Made by a program: the position numbers and the translations under genes. Positions 1-11,689 of a stretch of 64,000 nt of DNA are shown piece after piece. The notes under the pieces are model-generated. The model searched no databases, was not told the DNA's origin, and was given only the letters and a program-made list of their open reading frames with translations. This stretch comes from Amoebophrya sp. A120 (taxonomy: Eukaryota; Sar; Dinophyceae; Syndiniales; Amoebophryaceae). Location: contig CAJINV010000003.1 of assembly GCA_905178155.1 (NCBI GenBank), positions 10,175,979 to 10,239,978 of the forward strand. Reading direction: 5' to 3'. Numbering within the stretch: position 1 is the stretch's first letter; every line of letters starts with the position of its first letter.

Positions 1-2430
1 AGAAACATACCCAGCCCATAGTCATCGATGATGCATAGTCAGGGAGTGAGTTTTGCGAGGGCGCGCTGAGATCTTTTTGGCGAGAAATTTTGCCAGAGGA
101 TACTAAGAAGGCGTTTCTGCCAGGGAGGTGGTTTCGCGGGGTTGGTACGGAGAGGACACGTAGCCGCGTGCTTTTGCTAGAGGGGGCCGCAAGAGTGAAG
201 ACATTGACCCTATTTCTACGCATTTCTACATAGCGTTCTTCTTTTTGGCATGCAGCACTGCGACCCAAGTGCCAGCCGTGCTCCGGCTGCCGCCGGAGCG
301 CGCCGCGGGCTGTGGTTTAGCCGAGGCTGACGAGCTTCGGCCAGAAGGGATCAGCAGACGCTGGGACTTCTGGCGCTTCGCTACACCATGTCGCCCTTAC
401 TGACGGCCCTGCACTCTTCCCGCCGCGCCTGAGGGCGCTCGGTGCGGGGGGGGGGAGCAGCTGCCACGAGCACGGCGAGCGGGGGGAAGCTGTCCAGTTG
501 TCAAGTTGGGCCAGCTGCTTTTTTTTGTACACCTGCCCCGGCCGTGGCCGTGATGTTGGCTGGCGGCGGCGGCGTTAGTTTGCACTCGCGCGCAGCAATG
601 CCAATGCTTCGAGACAGCCAGCACAGGTCTGGCTGCCCACGACGTGCCCCGTCGTAGCACCTCGGTAGAAGAAGTTGCTACTACGTTTCCATGTTGCGCC
701 CGCGTGCGCGCTTTACCTCTCTTGTTGCGAGGCGCCTTTTTGGTTTGTTTGGAGGCGAAGGCAGAGATGTGTTATTTTTTGAGCCAGCGGCTTTTTGCCA
801 TTTCGTGCGTCTGTGCTGCTCTACAGGCTGGCAAAAGGCCGCCGGCAGCGACAGGCTGTTTTCTCATGCAAAGACCCCCGCCCCGGCCCCCCGGCCTCTC
901 GCCCGTTCTCTCGTTTGCCTCTCGGCCACCTCCGTGGCGTGTCGCTCAGGAGGACCTGAAGGGCCGCTGGGCGATTTGGCGAGTTACACGCGCGCCATTC
1001 TTTGGTCGCGCCCTCGGGAACTACAAACATCCGGCGCCACTCCCCCAATGTTGGCCTATCTGTATCTTCTTCCTCTGCTTCATTTGACCTTATCGGCGGC
1101 CTTCTATCTACTTGTACTTTCTGGCTTTTGTCTTTCTTCTTTCACTAAGCCCGGCGCCGCCCTCGTTCCAGTCTGGTTGCTTCGCTGCAGTCGTAAAGTG
1201 AAATATGACAAAAACGGACGTCTGCTTTAATATTCATTTATATATCGATGTCGAAGTCGATCGTCAATGTCAACGTCGTCGTGTTGTAGGACTTTGACTT
1301 TCACATCTCCGGCGGGGTTTGTCTCTGGTTTGTCGGGCGGTTGAGGATGTTGATAGCGCTCAGCGGACCCCAGTTGAACTTCCCTGGACTGCTAAGATGA
1401 GCTGTGTGGTGTCATTCAAGATGCTTGGCGCTCAATGGATCGCAGTGCAGCCTATTGCTTACCTTCAGGAAATCAAATAAAGGTAGAGGCAGTTCGTGGC
1501 CAAATTCATTCTGGCTCGCCTTGGCAGCCACTACAGGGCTCAGGAAGCTTGTGCCAGATTACGTTTTTTCGACTCTCTTCAGTCCTTCGTTGTCGGTTGG
1601 GTTATTCAGTGAGGATGGGGTGGGTGTGTTTTTATTGACACAGAATACCGATCGATTAGTGGAGCGAATATGAATTTATCGAAGTTACGTCGTGCTGGCC
1701 AGCTCTCTAAGCTTGGAACTGAGTGCCGCGCAGTTTTTCTCCGCCTGCGAGAAGTAGGCGTGATGAAAAACAAGCTCAAGTCACTCGATCTCGAGAACTT
1801 TCCCTGCTTGTGTCGTATATAAAACGGCGACTGTGGACGGAGGTCTGGGATCGACATCGATGTGGTTGACCGTGGCGGGGATGCGGATTGTGTCTCCTAG
1901 TTTGCCAAGCTCGCACGCTCGCCAGGTGTAAGGGGACGGGACCCATCATGGAAATGGATCCCGTCCCCCGCTCGAAAGCCGTTGGTCAAGTGTTAAGTGC
2001 ATTTATATTTCAATTTCTGGACAATGCCAATGGTTCTTGTGTTTTCGAGCCTTCCGCGGAAATGCTTAATCAACGAAGGATGACAGCGTGCAGATCAAAC
2101 ATATGATCCACCTTGTTGTAGACTTCCCTGCCTTGCGAAGCGCAAGGAAGTAGGTCTTCACGCGAATTCGACGAAATAAGGCAGCATGCTTCTGGTTCTG
2201 CATCTGCGAGTTGCTGAAATTAGTAGAACAGCTGACGCCACCTCGTCACGAGAACCAAGAAAAAGGTCAGAGATCTTCAAATAGTAGGTGTTTTTGTAGT
2301 TTGCTTGTTGTATTAGGATACACTTCGCCTGCCAAATCAATGACTGCGCTCTCCTTCACTGCTAAAGCGGTTGGTACTGCATTGTTTGGGGTGCAGGTGC
2401 CTAACTGGCAATTACTATACATTATATTCA
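1..2430. other. no gene recognised
   Basis: Mixed-composition sequence with short open frames on both strands but no recognisable domain, no convincing chain of exons and no RNA gene. A stretch near 1420-1490 resembles one near 31810-31870 (shared ATGC-TGGC-CTCAATG and CAGTGCAG blocks), so part of it is probably an old dispersed repeat. Confidence 0.5.
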
Positions 2431-2850
2431 TGCGAAAAAAGAGGTAGACAGAGGGTCCCAGAGAGGTGGCCGAGAGGTAAAAAAGAGGTCGACAGAGGTA
2501 GAAAAGAGGTCGACAGAGGTGGAGAGGTGGCGCGGGACCCCGTTCGAGAGGGTGCGCGAGAGGGTGCGCGAATAAGGCCCGCAGTAAGCGCCCACCCTTA
2601 GGCGCCGCCTAAGTGGCACAGAGGGCGCAGAGAGGTCAAAAAGAGGGGGCGCGAGAGGGGGACAGAGGTGGAGAGAGGTTGCGCGAATAAGGGGCGACCT
2701 CTCGCGGACCCTCTTGGCCACATCTCGGCCACCTCTGTCGACCTCTCCCCGCGAGTATAGCCGGACTATTAGCGGGGACCCCCAAAAGAGGTCAAAGAGA
2801 GGGTCTGCGAGAGGTCTGCGAGAGGGTAAAAACACAAAGAAGCGGGCGCA
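2430..2850. repeat. purine-rich low-order repeat
   Basis: Irregular repetition of GAGGTCGACAGAGGTGG, GAGAGGGTGCGCGA and AGAGGTCAAAGAG blocks makes one strand almost purely purine. The GAGAGGGTGCGCGA blocks are the reverse complement type of the 13-bp units further on (2918-3046), so the two halves could pair as a large imperfect hairpin. Open frames across it are by-products of the repeat. Confidence 0.7.
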
Positions 2851-2917
2851 AATCCGCATGGTACTACCCATATTTGGCATTGCAGGCCATTCGCGGACTT
2901 GTTTGGCTCGGCGCCTT

Positions 2918-3046
2918 TCCGCGCCACCCTCTCGCGCCACCCTCTCGCGCCACCCTCTCGCGCCACCCTCTCGCGCCACCCTCTCGCGCACCCTCTCGCG
3001 CCACCCTCCCGCGCCACCCTCTCGCGCCACCCTCTCCCGTCGGGCG
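2918..3046. repeat. 13-bp tandem array (CGCGCCACCCTCT)
   Basis: About nine head-to-tail copies of CGCGCCACCCTCT, nearly identical, one with a 1-bp deletion and a few with single substitutions. The near identity implies recent expansion. It is non-coding as far as I can see. Confidence 0.85.
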
Positions 3047-3555
3047 GCTTCTGTTCGCCCCCGTTGTTCTTTGCAGCTGCTCCCTGCGCAGAGCGCCTAC
3101 AGGCGCGGGAAGCGCGCAAGTGGTCCTGAGGGTTGGCGCGGCGCAAACCGGGGGCAGGAATCCAGTATGTTTCGTTTTGCATAGGCCCGTGGGGTTGTGG
3201 TCCGATCGGCAAGCAGTCTTGCCCCGGCCCAACAGCCTTGCGCTCCGGCGGCAGCCGGAGCATGGCTGGTACAATCTAGTGCAGATAAAGTTAAAGATGA
3301 CGCTTCGCCTTCATGATCAGAAATTAACTTTGTAGAAAATTACGCGGGCAGTTTCTGGCTCTTCTGGTTTAGTTGCAGTTGTCCAAGAAGCTTTCGCTGC
3401 GGTCTATTTCTCCTACTCGCGACACGCTCAGAAACAGAAGCGAGCACATGAGTTGTTGCACAGAGATCTTTCTATTGTAAACAAAAACAAAGCCGCAGCG
3501 ATGTTCTGTTTTAAACGTGCCAATGTTTGTGTAGTTTTTTCTCGCCCGTTTCTAC
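3047..3555. other. spacer upstream of the TAF12-like gene
   Basis: No gene seen. The first 200 bases are GC-rich and carry on from the repeat; from about 3290 the composition becomes balanced, like the genic parts of the window. It presumably holds the promoter and 5' leader of the next gene, but I see no clear motif. Confidence 0.4.
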
Positions 3556-5411
3556 ATGCAATGTAACTTTATTCGGATACTAACCATATCTAATCTTGTC
3601 GCGAGCTGCATGCGCAACGCTAGCGCTGAACCTCCAGGAGGTCCTAAAAGGACACAGCATGCCGTGCCGGAACAACAGGTCTCGAACAGCAACAGCGGCG
3701 ATTTCGCTGCGCCAGCGGGGCCTTCTTTCGCGCATCCGCCAGCAGTTGCTGACGGCAATCCGCTGCTCGCCATACAGCGAGAGGTGTGGGGCATGCTCAG
3801 CGAGCAGGAGAAGAATGAATGCCGCGCCCTTCCCGAAGACCGGAAGAAAAAAATGCTGGAAAAGAAGTACCGCGATCTCGTCATGGCAGGCAAGATGCCG
3901 TCCCCTGCACAATACAAAGCCGCGGCAGCCGCGTCCAAGCAGCCATCGGGCGGCACGCAGGCTGTCGGAAGGCGTGGGGAGCAATCTATTAGTGTAGCGG
4001 CCACGCCGGTCGTGGTCCTTGCAAATCAATCAGGGTCAGGGACGTTGAACAGATATAATATGCCTAGTAGCAGCATGAATACCGCCACCACCGCCACGGT
4101 ACCGGTAGTTGGTGTACTACCAGAGCCAGCGTCGCTTGCCGCAGCGTCTGGAGGGACCCCGTTGGCTGTATCCTCAGCGTCATCCTTTGGGCAGCAGGTT
4201 GCGCAGCAAGAAAGTGCACTTCTGCGGCAGCAACAAATGCAGCACCGAGCACCATCCCAGCAGCCGGCTATTCATTCCCACGCACCACTCGGATTTGTTG
4301 GTACTGCGGCGTCATCTTCCTCTTCGTCCGTCCGGCCGGGCCGCCCAGCGCACCTTGGGGTGCACGCAGAGGAGCAGGCAGCGAAAGTGCGTCGGCTTTC
4401 CAGTGCCAGGGCTCCGGGCGACGCTAGTGCTCGAGCGGCTGCAGAAACACACGGCATCTTGCGACATCACGCTCCACAACCATTTGCCTTACAAGATCCG
4501 CGGAAAAACTCGAACCTGCATCCATCGCGTCTGCAGAATGCCGGTAATATGCGGCTACAACGAGGAGCGTTTTTGAATGGAATATCGCACAACTTGGGTG
4601 CTGCCGGAGGCCATTTACTAGTGTCTACTTCTGCCATCGGTTTGGCCGCTAGATCGCCTTACGAACCCTGGGTAGCTGAAGAGTTTTTAGTCAGACACGA
4701 AGAAAGAGTCAAACGGCAGAAGCATTTCGTTCAGGAGGAGCCTCGCCGGCCGATCTCGAAAAGCCAGCTACTTCTCGCCGACGCCGAGCGCGTTGGGGTG
4801 GCGGGATCGCACGCGGGCGAGGCTGTTGCATATGACACCTCTTGTCTCACCGACATGCGGCAGAAACAGCTGCGGGGCATCCTGCCTGGGGAATCCTTTG
4901 ACGAAGATGCGGCGCTCGAGGTCCTCGTTTTTCTCGCGCAGTCTGTCGCAACTCTGCTCGAGGACATTCGGATTGCGGCCATGCACTCCTCCCGAAACTA
5001 CCTCTCCGTACTTGTGCTTACTAGTGTTGCTTTTATTACCGCATAACAATAACTCAATATCAAGTTGACCATCGCTCATGATCATCATCTTCATTGAGCC
5101 CTCACTTGTCATTCAATTGACGTACTGTCATGTTGGGCAAGGGTGGTCTAGTTGTAGTTCCCACGCATCTCTTCAGAAGCTTTTTACTTGTTCTCAAGGT
5201 CTTTGTCTAGCAGAACAAGATCGACGTCGGCCACCTGAAACTTTTGAATTCCTTGCTTTCGGCGCCATGTTTTGTTTCGCGACTCGATCTCGAAATAAAA
5301 ATTGCGGCTGGCATTGGGGCTTTGAATTTTTTAAGTGCTTTGTGGATACCGTCTGCAGGCGAGCACTCTTCCGCAAGGGTGTGCGATACCTTTGGTAGAC
5401 AAGAGCCCTAG
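3556..5411 (+). CDS. putative TAF12-like histone-fold protein, two exons
   Basis: Proposed exons 3556-5007 and 5214-5411, joined in phase 0 across a 206-bp GT..AG intron; 549 residues. Residues 1-440 are low-complexity (Ala, Ser, Gln, Pro), with one charged helical patch around residues 75-125. The end of exon 1 has DEDAALEVLVFLAQSVATLL and then MHSSRNYLS; exon 2 begins NKIDVGHLKLL. Spliced, this matches the spacing of the TAF12 histone fold: acidic start, long alpha-2 helix with a central Ala, an H/RKS-like loop, then a DV-x-x-HL alpha-3 helix. TAF12 pairs with TAF4 in TFIID and also occurs in SAGA. The usual conserved Trp motif after alpha-3 is not visible, and the C-terminus may be mis-modelled. 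The ATG at 3610 is an alternative start. Seen: exon fit. Inferred: family. Confidence 0.5.
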
Positions 5412-5584
5412 TGTTGGCCCTGTCTCGAGTCATCTTCAGAAGACCCAGAGGAGAATCGTTACGCGGACACGGTCGCTTGTCTTGGACTCTTTTGGAGGCT
5501 TACTTGGACGATTCCGGATCTTCAAAAATTGCTGTGAATCTCGTCGCTTCGCCCTGATCTCGTCGTTAGTTCAAAATCTTCGGC

Positions 5585-7383
5585 ATGTTCTTATATTTCT
5601 CTCAGATTGTCGTGTTTGTGCTTGTGGCGATGTCTCGAATTATCTGCGACGACAACGACTGGCCAGCTGGAGGAAATGGACGGTCGTGCGCCGACCTTCT
5701 GAAGAATGATGCTCAGTAGATAGAACCTTTTGGTGAGGAAGAGTGTTTCAGGCTCTTTGTTCGGCTGGCTTGTTATGAGCACTTTTTTGGAAACTCATTT
5801 GCATTTCCAGTAGCAGGGCTCGCTGTTCGTCTTCTGCAATGAATTTCTGACCTTGTCTCTAGTAAGACTCAACAACCAGCGCGAGCTGCCAGCGCCCGCG
5901 GCCTAAGGTGGCAAACAGACGCTCTACATTTTTACCGAGCGAAAAAGAAGAACGGGCGGCGTTATGATTGGAGCCTGAAGAGGCGCCCGCTCTTGGCCGC
6001 AGAGCAGCAGGCATGCTAGCCCAACTAGCGTGCCTTCGGTTTCAGTGGGAGGAAGCAACGACCCAGCTCGCCTAGCCAATGTCAATGGCCACTGTAAGTG
6101 TAAGAGCAAGAAAGCAAACAATTGCATCTTTGCGAGGGAGACAGAGGTAGACGCTCTATTCCGAGCCGGCGACGCCGGTGCGTCTTTGTGAAGTACACTG
6201 CGCAGCATCACCAAGAAACAAAGACTAGGGCGAGAAGCAGAAGGACTACCCACGAGTCCACTACTTTTTTTTGCCGCCGCGGCCGCGTCGAGCGCTTTGC
6301 TTTCTTTTGCCTAGCGCGACGCAGTCTTATGCCACACTTACAGCTTTGAAAGAATCTGTATATCATGACTTCTGTTGTAGTTGCTGTGGCTGAGGCTCCG
6401 CATCGAAGATGAGGACTGGACTGTGCGTTCATATTCTCCCACTGGGCTACATACTTTGCTAAGTACATCACAAGCCAGACGTACTAGACGACCCCCACTC
6501 CACTACATAGTATGAATATATTTGTCCCGTGGTAGTGTTACTGGTACCGTGTACAGTACATGATCTCCGAGGAGCCAGTGTGATGTTTTTCAGTTTACCC
6601 GCGCTTCCATGCATGCACCCTAGGTAGCGGATTTTGACTTCGCGTGCCGGTACATCCATTGCGGAGAGCCGCCCACACGAGTGCCGAAACTGTTGGGATC
6701 CACCCCGCTTCTAGGCAGCACTGTTTCTGCTCCAGCGGTTATCCTGAGTCAAGAGTGAAACTCTCCAACACAAATCAATGTCAATCACTTTTGGGAGTCG
6801 ATGCATGTTGTCAAAGTTGGGCCCAACTCAACAACAGCTTTACAATTTCCTAGCGTGGCCGCGTCACAAATTTACTTTTTAAGCCTGCTTTCAAAATTGC
6901 GATGGCCCGAACGCAACTGAAACACGCCCCCCCCATGGGGACCGTGTAAGCCGTTTTCCGCGTATCCCAGATTAGCAAGTAGCGAAGTGGAAGTTCACAG
7001 ATTTGCATGACAGGTTTGGTACCGTGAAGATCGTAGTAGCCTCCACGCCTTGGTGTTGATCACGTTCTGCAAGTCTTGCGATTTGACAGATTTCACACCC
7101 ATCCAGGATCGGAAGAGCGAGGGGGATCTTCGAGCCAAAAAACGAAAAGGTCCCCGAAGCACTTCCGTGAGTAAGACAAGGTCATAGATTTGCATGTCAA
7201 GTCTACTTGTGAGGTGAGTACGCTTTTGAACAGGATGGCGCTGCCACGCGGCCGCCCGATGAAGCACGAGAAGAGGCTGCTGACGCTTATGGTCTGCTCC
7301 GCTGCGACAACCTCATCTTTGAAGATGTTATGTGGAGCCCATCAAATGTATCTTTTGGGTGCAAACGCAATTGCAAAAGATAG
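5585..7383 (+). CDS. putative secreted or membrane-targeted protein, multi-exon, middle unresolved
   Basis: Exon 1 (5585-5715) starts MFLYFSQIVVFVLVAMS, a hydrophobic signal-peptide-like segment, followed by a Cys- and Asp-containing stretch (ICDDNDWPAGG, RSCADLLKND); it can end at a GT donor in phase 2. Downstream, exon 7014-7166 follows CAG and ends at a strong GTGAGTAAG donor; a 67-bp intron leads to the last exon 7234-7383, which stops at TAG. These two exons join in phase 0 and encode a basic segment (AKKRKGPRSTS) and a terminal part with FEDVMWSPSNV and FGCKRNCKR. At least one exon between 5716 and 7013 is missing from the model; an open stretch ending at a GTAAGT donor near 6098 is a candidate. 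No family recognised. It is possible that 5585-5715 and 7014-7383 are different genes. Confidence 0.4.
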
Positions 7384-7451
7384 TACCCGGTGAAGCATGG
7401 CAGATTCGGGGTTGTGTGTAGTTTTAATTTCATTGGTCATTTTTTACATCT

Positions 7452-7995
7452 ATTCTAAACTAGCAACGCCAGCTTCGCCTGTAAGTAGGCATTAGTAGAA
7501 GCGCAAATGTCAGTTAGCAAGTTCTAGACAACAAAGCAAAAAGAAAGAAGCGCCGGCCCCAAAAGCGCAGGCGCGCGCAATCCGAACGTCGCGGCGCCGG
7601 CTCACCCAGCGAGGTCGTCCACGCTCCGGCGCGCCCAATCTGGTCGCCCCGGGCCCGGCGCGCCCAGATTGGTCCTTCCGGCCCCGGCGCGCCCAAGCTG
7701 GCAGTCCCGGCGCCGGCGCGCCCAAGCTGGTAGTCCCGGCGCCGGCGCTCCCAATCTGGTCGTCCTGGCTCCGGCGCGCCCAATCTGGTCGCCCCGGCTC
7801 TCGCGCGCCGAATCTAGTCGTCGCTCGGGCTGCGGCGTGCGTAGATTGGTCACCACGCGCGGCTACTGTGCGCCCAGCCTCATAGCCGTGCCTGCGGCGT
7901 ACTTAGATTGGCCGCCGCGGCTACAGTTCGCCCAGCGTCCTCGTGGTCGCCCCGGCCCCGGCGTTCGCAGCCTGTTCGCCCAAACTCCGGCGATC
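7452..7995. repeat. dispersed element A, copy 1: leader plus ~30-bp GC-rich minisatellite
   Basis: A unique-looking leader of about 105 bp (CTAGCAACGCCAGCTTCGCC, then AAGTAGGCATTAG, ending in a GCGCCGGC box) is followed by roughly a dozen units of about 30 bp containing CGGCGCGCCCAATCTGGTCG. The same leader followed by the same kind of array occurs in direct orientation at 32238-32560. Copies differ at many positions in leader and array, so this is an old family rather than a local duplication. Confidence 0.8.
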
Positions 7996-8619
7996 CCGCT
8001 GCCGGCGATCTGTTGCCACGCTCCCATAGAAAAAGGGGGCCGCGCTGCCCCGCGTGCCCCCGGAGTGAGAGCAAGATACGGCCGCGGGCAGGCGGCCACT
8101 TCACTAGAATCAGAAAAAAAATAGAAGACGCGTCGCCACTCATTCTTTCACCGCCCGGGGCCCCTCTGCATTACGGCCCAGGGGCTCTGCACATCCGGCG
8201 TTGCCGGCTGCTTCCCTTCGTGTAACATTGGCGTGCGCAAAAGATCCCCCGCTCTGCCGTCTTCTTTTCGGATGAGGCCCCCGGGTTACGCGTAAAAGCC
8301 GGGCGACACCTTGCCGCGTTCTCCTTGTTCGAAGTCGCCGACAGCCGCCGGGTCGTCGTGGGGGCGTGCTCTTTCTGGTCAGGAGGACTGTAAAGATCGA
8401 GGCGTGCTTTCTAGTCAAGGCGTGGATATTGCTGACCAAGCGCGTGGAGGCGGCCTCCTTCGCGGGCGGGATGGTCAGGGACTATATTTTTTCTTTTGCT
8501 TTTACTTGCCCTGGCCTCCGTGTAACGAGCTTAACGCTAGGAACTCGCACCGCGTAGCTAACTCTTCCTGGTGTAACAAGACCGCCCCACCACGCAAGCT
8601 CATAGCTAGGGAGCGGGGC
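7996..8619. other. no gene recognised
   Basis: GC-rich sequence between two repeat blocks. A frame on the + strand stays open from about 8310 to 8557 and reads as hydrophobic and basic residues, but there is no recognisable domain, and the minus strand is open too, which is common at this base composition. Confidence 0.4.
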
Positions 8620-9430
8620 GGGGGAAGTTTGGGGGGGGGGCGGGCCCCCCTGCGTTCCGCCTAGCGGGTGGGAGGGTGCGAAGCGGGGGGCCCTGCGTTA
8701 CCGCAGGGGCGGGTGGGGCCCTCTCCTTCACCAAGGGGAGGGCGGGGGGCCCCCTGCGTTCGTGGCCTGCGCCCGCAAGGACGTGGGGTGGTGGCCCCCT
8801 GCTTTCCTTTTAGCGATTGGGAGGATGCGAAGCGGGGGCGCGCTGCCTTCCCAAGCGGGCGACCGACCGAACGGCGCGGGGCCCCCCGGCGGCTGGAGGA
8901 GAAGGGCCGGCGGGAGGAATTTGGGGGGCGGGGGCCCCCTGTGTTCTTTGGCGCGGCGGAGAGGGCGCGAAGCTGGGGCCCCCTGCGCTACCACGGACGG
9001 GGATTGTTGGGGGCCCCCTGCCTCGCCATGGAAAGGGGAGTGGCGGGGGGGGGGCCGTGTGTTTGTCCGCGGCCTTTTGCGGCAGGGCTTGCTTGGGGAT
9101 GGGGGCCGCCTTCGTTTCCCCTAGCTAGCGGGCGGAGGGGCGAGAAGCGGGGGCCCCCTGCCTTCTCTAGCGGGCGATGGACGGACCGACAGGGCTCGGG
9201 GCGCCATTTTGGCGGGGGGGATGGCAGTGGTGGGGGCCTGGTGTGGAAACAAAGGAAGCAAGGTCGGGGGGTGGAGGCCAGCGGCGGGCCGGCCAGATGT
9301 CGACCAGCTTGGCGGCCGGGTCCGAACGAAGGAAGGAAGGCGGGGCGGGCCGGCGGGGGGCCCGAGTTGGTTCGCTAGCCCCCCGCCTTCAGACGGCGTG
9401 GCGCATACAAAAGCCCCCGCCCCCCTCATG
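8620..9430. repeat. G/C-rich long-period repeat
   Basis: Seven or eight imperfect recurrences of GGGGGCCCCCTGCGTT or GGGCCCCCTGCCTT, usually preceded by GCGAAGC and spaced about 70-130 bp apart, inside very G-rich sequence. The GGGGGCCCCC core is self-complementary. Long open frames on both strands (for example 8668-9378) follow from the absence of A/T-rich stop codons and are not accepted as genes. Confidence 0.7.
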
Positions 9431-10990
9431 CCGCCGCGATTAAAAGCGTCGGCCGGCCTTTTTTTTTCGCAATGGGCTTCGTTGGCGCCCCCCTTCTTCG
9501 CCCCCCTTGCGGCCCCCCGGGCCGGATTGGCCCGGGCTCCGGTCCGAGGCCTGCCTGGCGCCGGCCGGTTAGTTTCTTTCGAGTGGACACTTCAACTTCG
9601 CTGGCCACCTAATGCGGCGGGCCCATTCCAGCGACAAAGGGAGCCCGGCGCGCCCGCCCTGCCGGGCGCCAAGAAAACTAACAGACCCCGAGGAAGGGGC
9701 CCCGGCCTTCTGGTATGTAGTGAGGTCACGAGCGTTCTAATCTAGCGATCTTTTTGACGTGTCTTATCCAAAACGACCGGCAGTTTTCAAGTGGCCGGAG
9801 GTGTTTTTGAGCATAAAAGATTTCCATTTATCAAGCGGCCGGGGCTTTGTTGTCAAAAAAGCCCGAGCCAATTCTATCGATTCACGCTTGATAAAACGAC
9901 GCAGCGGAGCCGGCAAAAGGGGCGCCCTTCTGAGGCGCCCGCCCCATCTGTTTCCGTCGATTTGGGGCGCCCAAAAAGGGACGCCCAAAAAGCAGCACTC
10001 CGAAAAAAACAGCGAATCCGCATAGTATGGGCCTCATTTTGGCCCACATTCGGGCCTCGCAAAAGACGCGACCAAAATCCGCCATTTCAGAGGCGGACTG
10101 AAGGCCAGAAGATGCGGCATTTTGCCAAAAAAAAAAACAAAAAAACAAAGTCCGCCAAAAGAAAAAAGCCAATCCGCATGCTATGGGCCCGATTTGTGGC
10201 TCCAAAGGGTCCGTCCCTGGCGCGGGCCCTGGCGGGGCCATAGCATGCGGGGAAGGTTTTTCGATTCGAAACCAAATGGAGGCCAGCTCTGGAGAGAGAT
10301 TTTTAGCGACCGCCGTGCCGTCATGCATAACATTACTCACGATGGCATGGTGGGCACGCAGAGAAGTTGCGTCTTTTTTGGCGTGAAGACAAAAAGACCG
10401 CCATGACCTCACTACCTCCGCGGGCGCGGCTATTATTGGTATTGGGCACACAATGGGCAGAGGCAAACTAGCCCGCGCAGCTTGGTAAGCTTTTTGCTTC
10501 TTTGCGTGAATGCAGCAAAAGGCCGCGAAAGGGCGGGCGCGCGCCCGGGCATGCCGCCCCTGCCGTTTTCTGCATTGCCCGCCTTGCCATCTCTGTGCGT
10601 TGTTTCCTCCCTCTTTGCCCGTGCTCTTAATTTCCGAAGCGGCCGGGCGGCCCCTTCCCCCGCCTTCATATTACCTCGCGCCCCCTTTGCATGCCCCAAC
10701 CAAGCGCACGCCCAGCGCTCTGCGCTCCTGCTGGAATGCAAGGGCGGGCGGGGGCCAGCGATTTCAGTTCGGGTGGCAACTGGCCGCCCGGAGTGAAGCC
10801 TGCCGTGGCCGCGCGGTCCCGGGGGCCCTTCAATAGAGAGGCCCGCCGCCCTTTCTTGGTATTGCCTTAGTTATTTTTGTGGCCGCGCCCTTTTTTTTCC
10901 CGCAGCGCGGTTGTTAGCAGAGGCATTCTGGCGACCCTACCTCGGGGCGGGCGTATTGGGGGAGGGGGGCAGTTGGGGGCAGGAAATTAT
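9431..10990. other. gene-free GC-rich stretch with repeat remnants
   Basis: No gene recognised. Near 10000-10200 a motif of the form AATCCGCAT-(A/G)-TATGGGC occurs twice. At 10385-10430 a segment (CCTCAC-ACCTCCGCGG and TATTATTGG) resembles 52605-52650 and, more weakly, 25725-25760, suggesting another dispersed repeat family. Confidence 0.45.
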
Positions 10991-10994
10991 GGGG

Positions 10995-11446
10995 CAGGAT
11001 AGTTGCAGGATGCGAAGTTGCAGGATGCGAAGCTGCAGCGTGCGACGTTGCAGGATGCGAAGTTGCAGGGTGCGAAGTTGCAGGATGCGAAGTTGCGGGA
11101 TGCGAAGTTGCGGGGTGCGAAGTTGCAGGCTGCGAAGTGGCGGGGTGCGAAGTTGCAGGATGCGAAGCAGCAGGATGCGAAGTTGCAGGCTGCGAAGTTG
11201 CCGGCTGCGCAGTTGCAGGATGCGAAGTTGCAGGATGCGAAGTTGCAGGATGCGAAGTTGCAGGGTGCGAAGCTGCAGGCTGCGAAGTTGCAGGATGCGA
11301 ATTTGCAGGCTGCGAAGTTGCAGGCTGCGAAGTTGCAGGCTGTGAAGCTGAAGGGTGCGAAGTTGCAGGATGCGAAGTTGCAGGATGCGAAGCTGCAGGA
11401 TGCGAAGCGGCAGGATGCGAAGTTGCAGGCTGCGAAGTTGCAGGAT
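10995..11446. repeat. 15-bp tandem array (TTGCAGGATGCGAAG)
   Basis: About 29 copies of a 15-bp unit. One + frame (ATG at 11003, 304 codons) reads as a pentapeptide series of the AKLQD type, which looks like a pentapeptide-repeat protein. However, the unit has no stop in any of the six frames, the substitutions hit the conserved Leu position (W, Q, R variants) as readily as others, and the frame runs on into the 18-bp array and a dispersed repeat. I favour a minisatellite with accidental coding potential; a real pentapeptide protein remains possible. Confidence 0.85.
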
Positions 11447-11467
11447 TTTCGCAAGAGGCCGCGGCCC

Positions 11468-11604
11468 CGGAGTTGGTTGGGGTCACGGATTTGGTTGGGG
11501 TCGCGGAGTTGGTTGGGGTCGCGGGGTTGGTTGGGGTCGCGGAGTTGGTTGGGGTCGCGGAGTTGGTTGGTGTCGTGGAGTTGGTTGAGTGTTGCGAGTT
11601 GGTT
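11468..11604. repeat. 18-bp tandem array (GAGTTGGTTGGGGTCGCG)
   Basis: Eight units of 18 bp follow directly on the 15-bp array, the last three degenerating. The unit is rich in GGTTGGGG, which can form G-quadruplexes on this strand. It stays in frame with the pentapeptide-like frame and would encode SWLGSR repeats. Confidence 0.85.
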
Positions 11605-11689
11605 GAGGTGTTTTGTTTTTTTTTTTGTGCTGTTAACATTTAGAGCATCCACATCTACATCCGAAGCAGCTTTATCTATGAGTGATGTG

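Noticed and set aside
8668..9378. 236-codon + frame
   Set aside because: Runs through the GGGGGCCCCC repeat; Gly/Arg/Pro-rich composition follows base composition.
10914..11652. Minus-strand Ser/Thr/Pro-rich frames (ATSHPATSQP)
   Set aside because: They are the complement of the 15-bp and 18-bp arrays; every frame of the unit is open.
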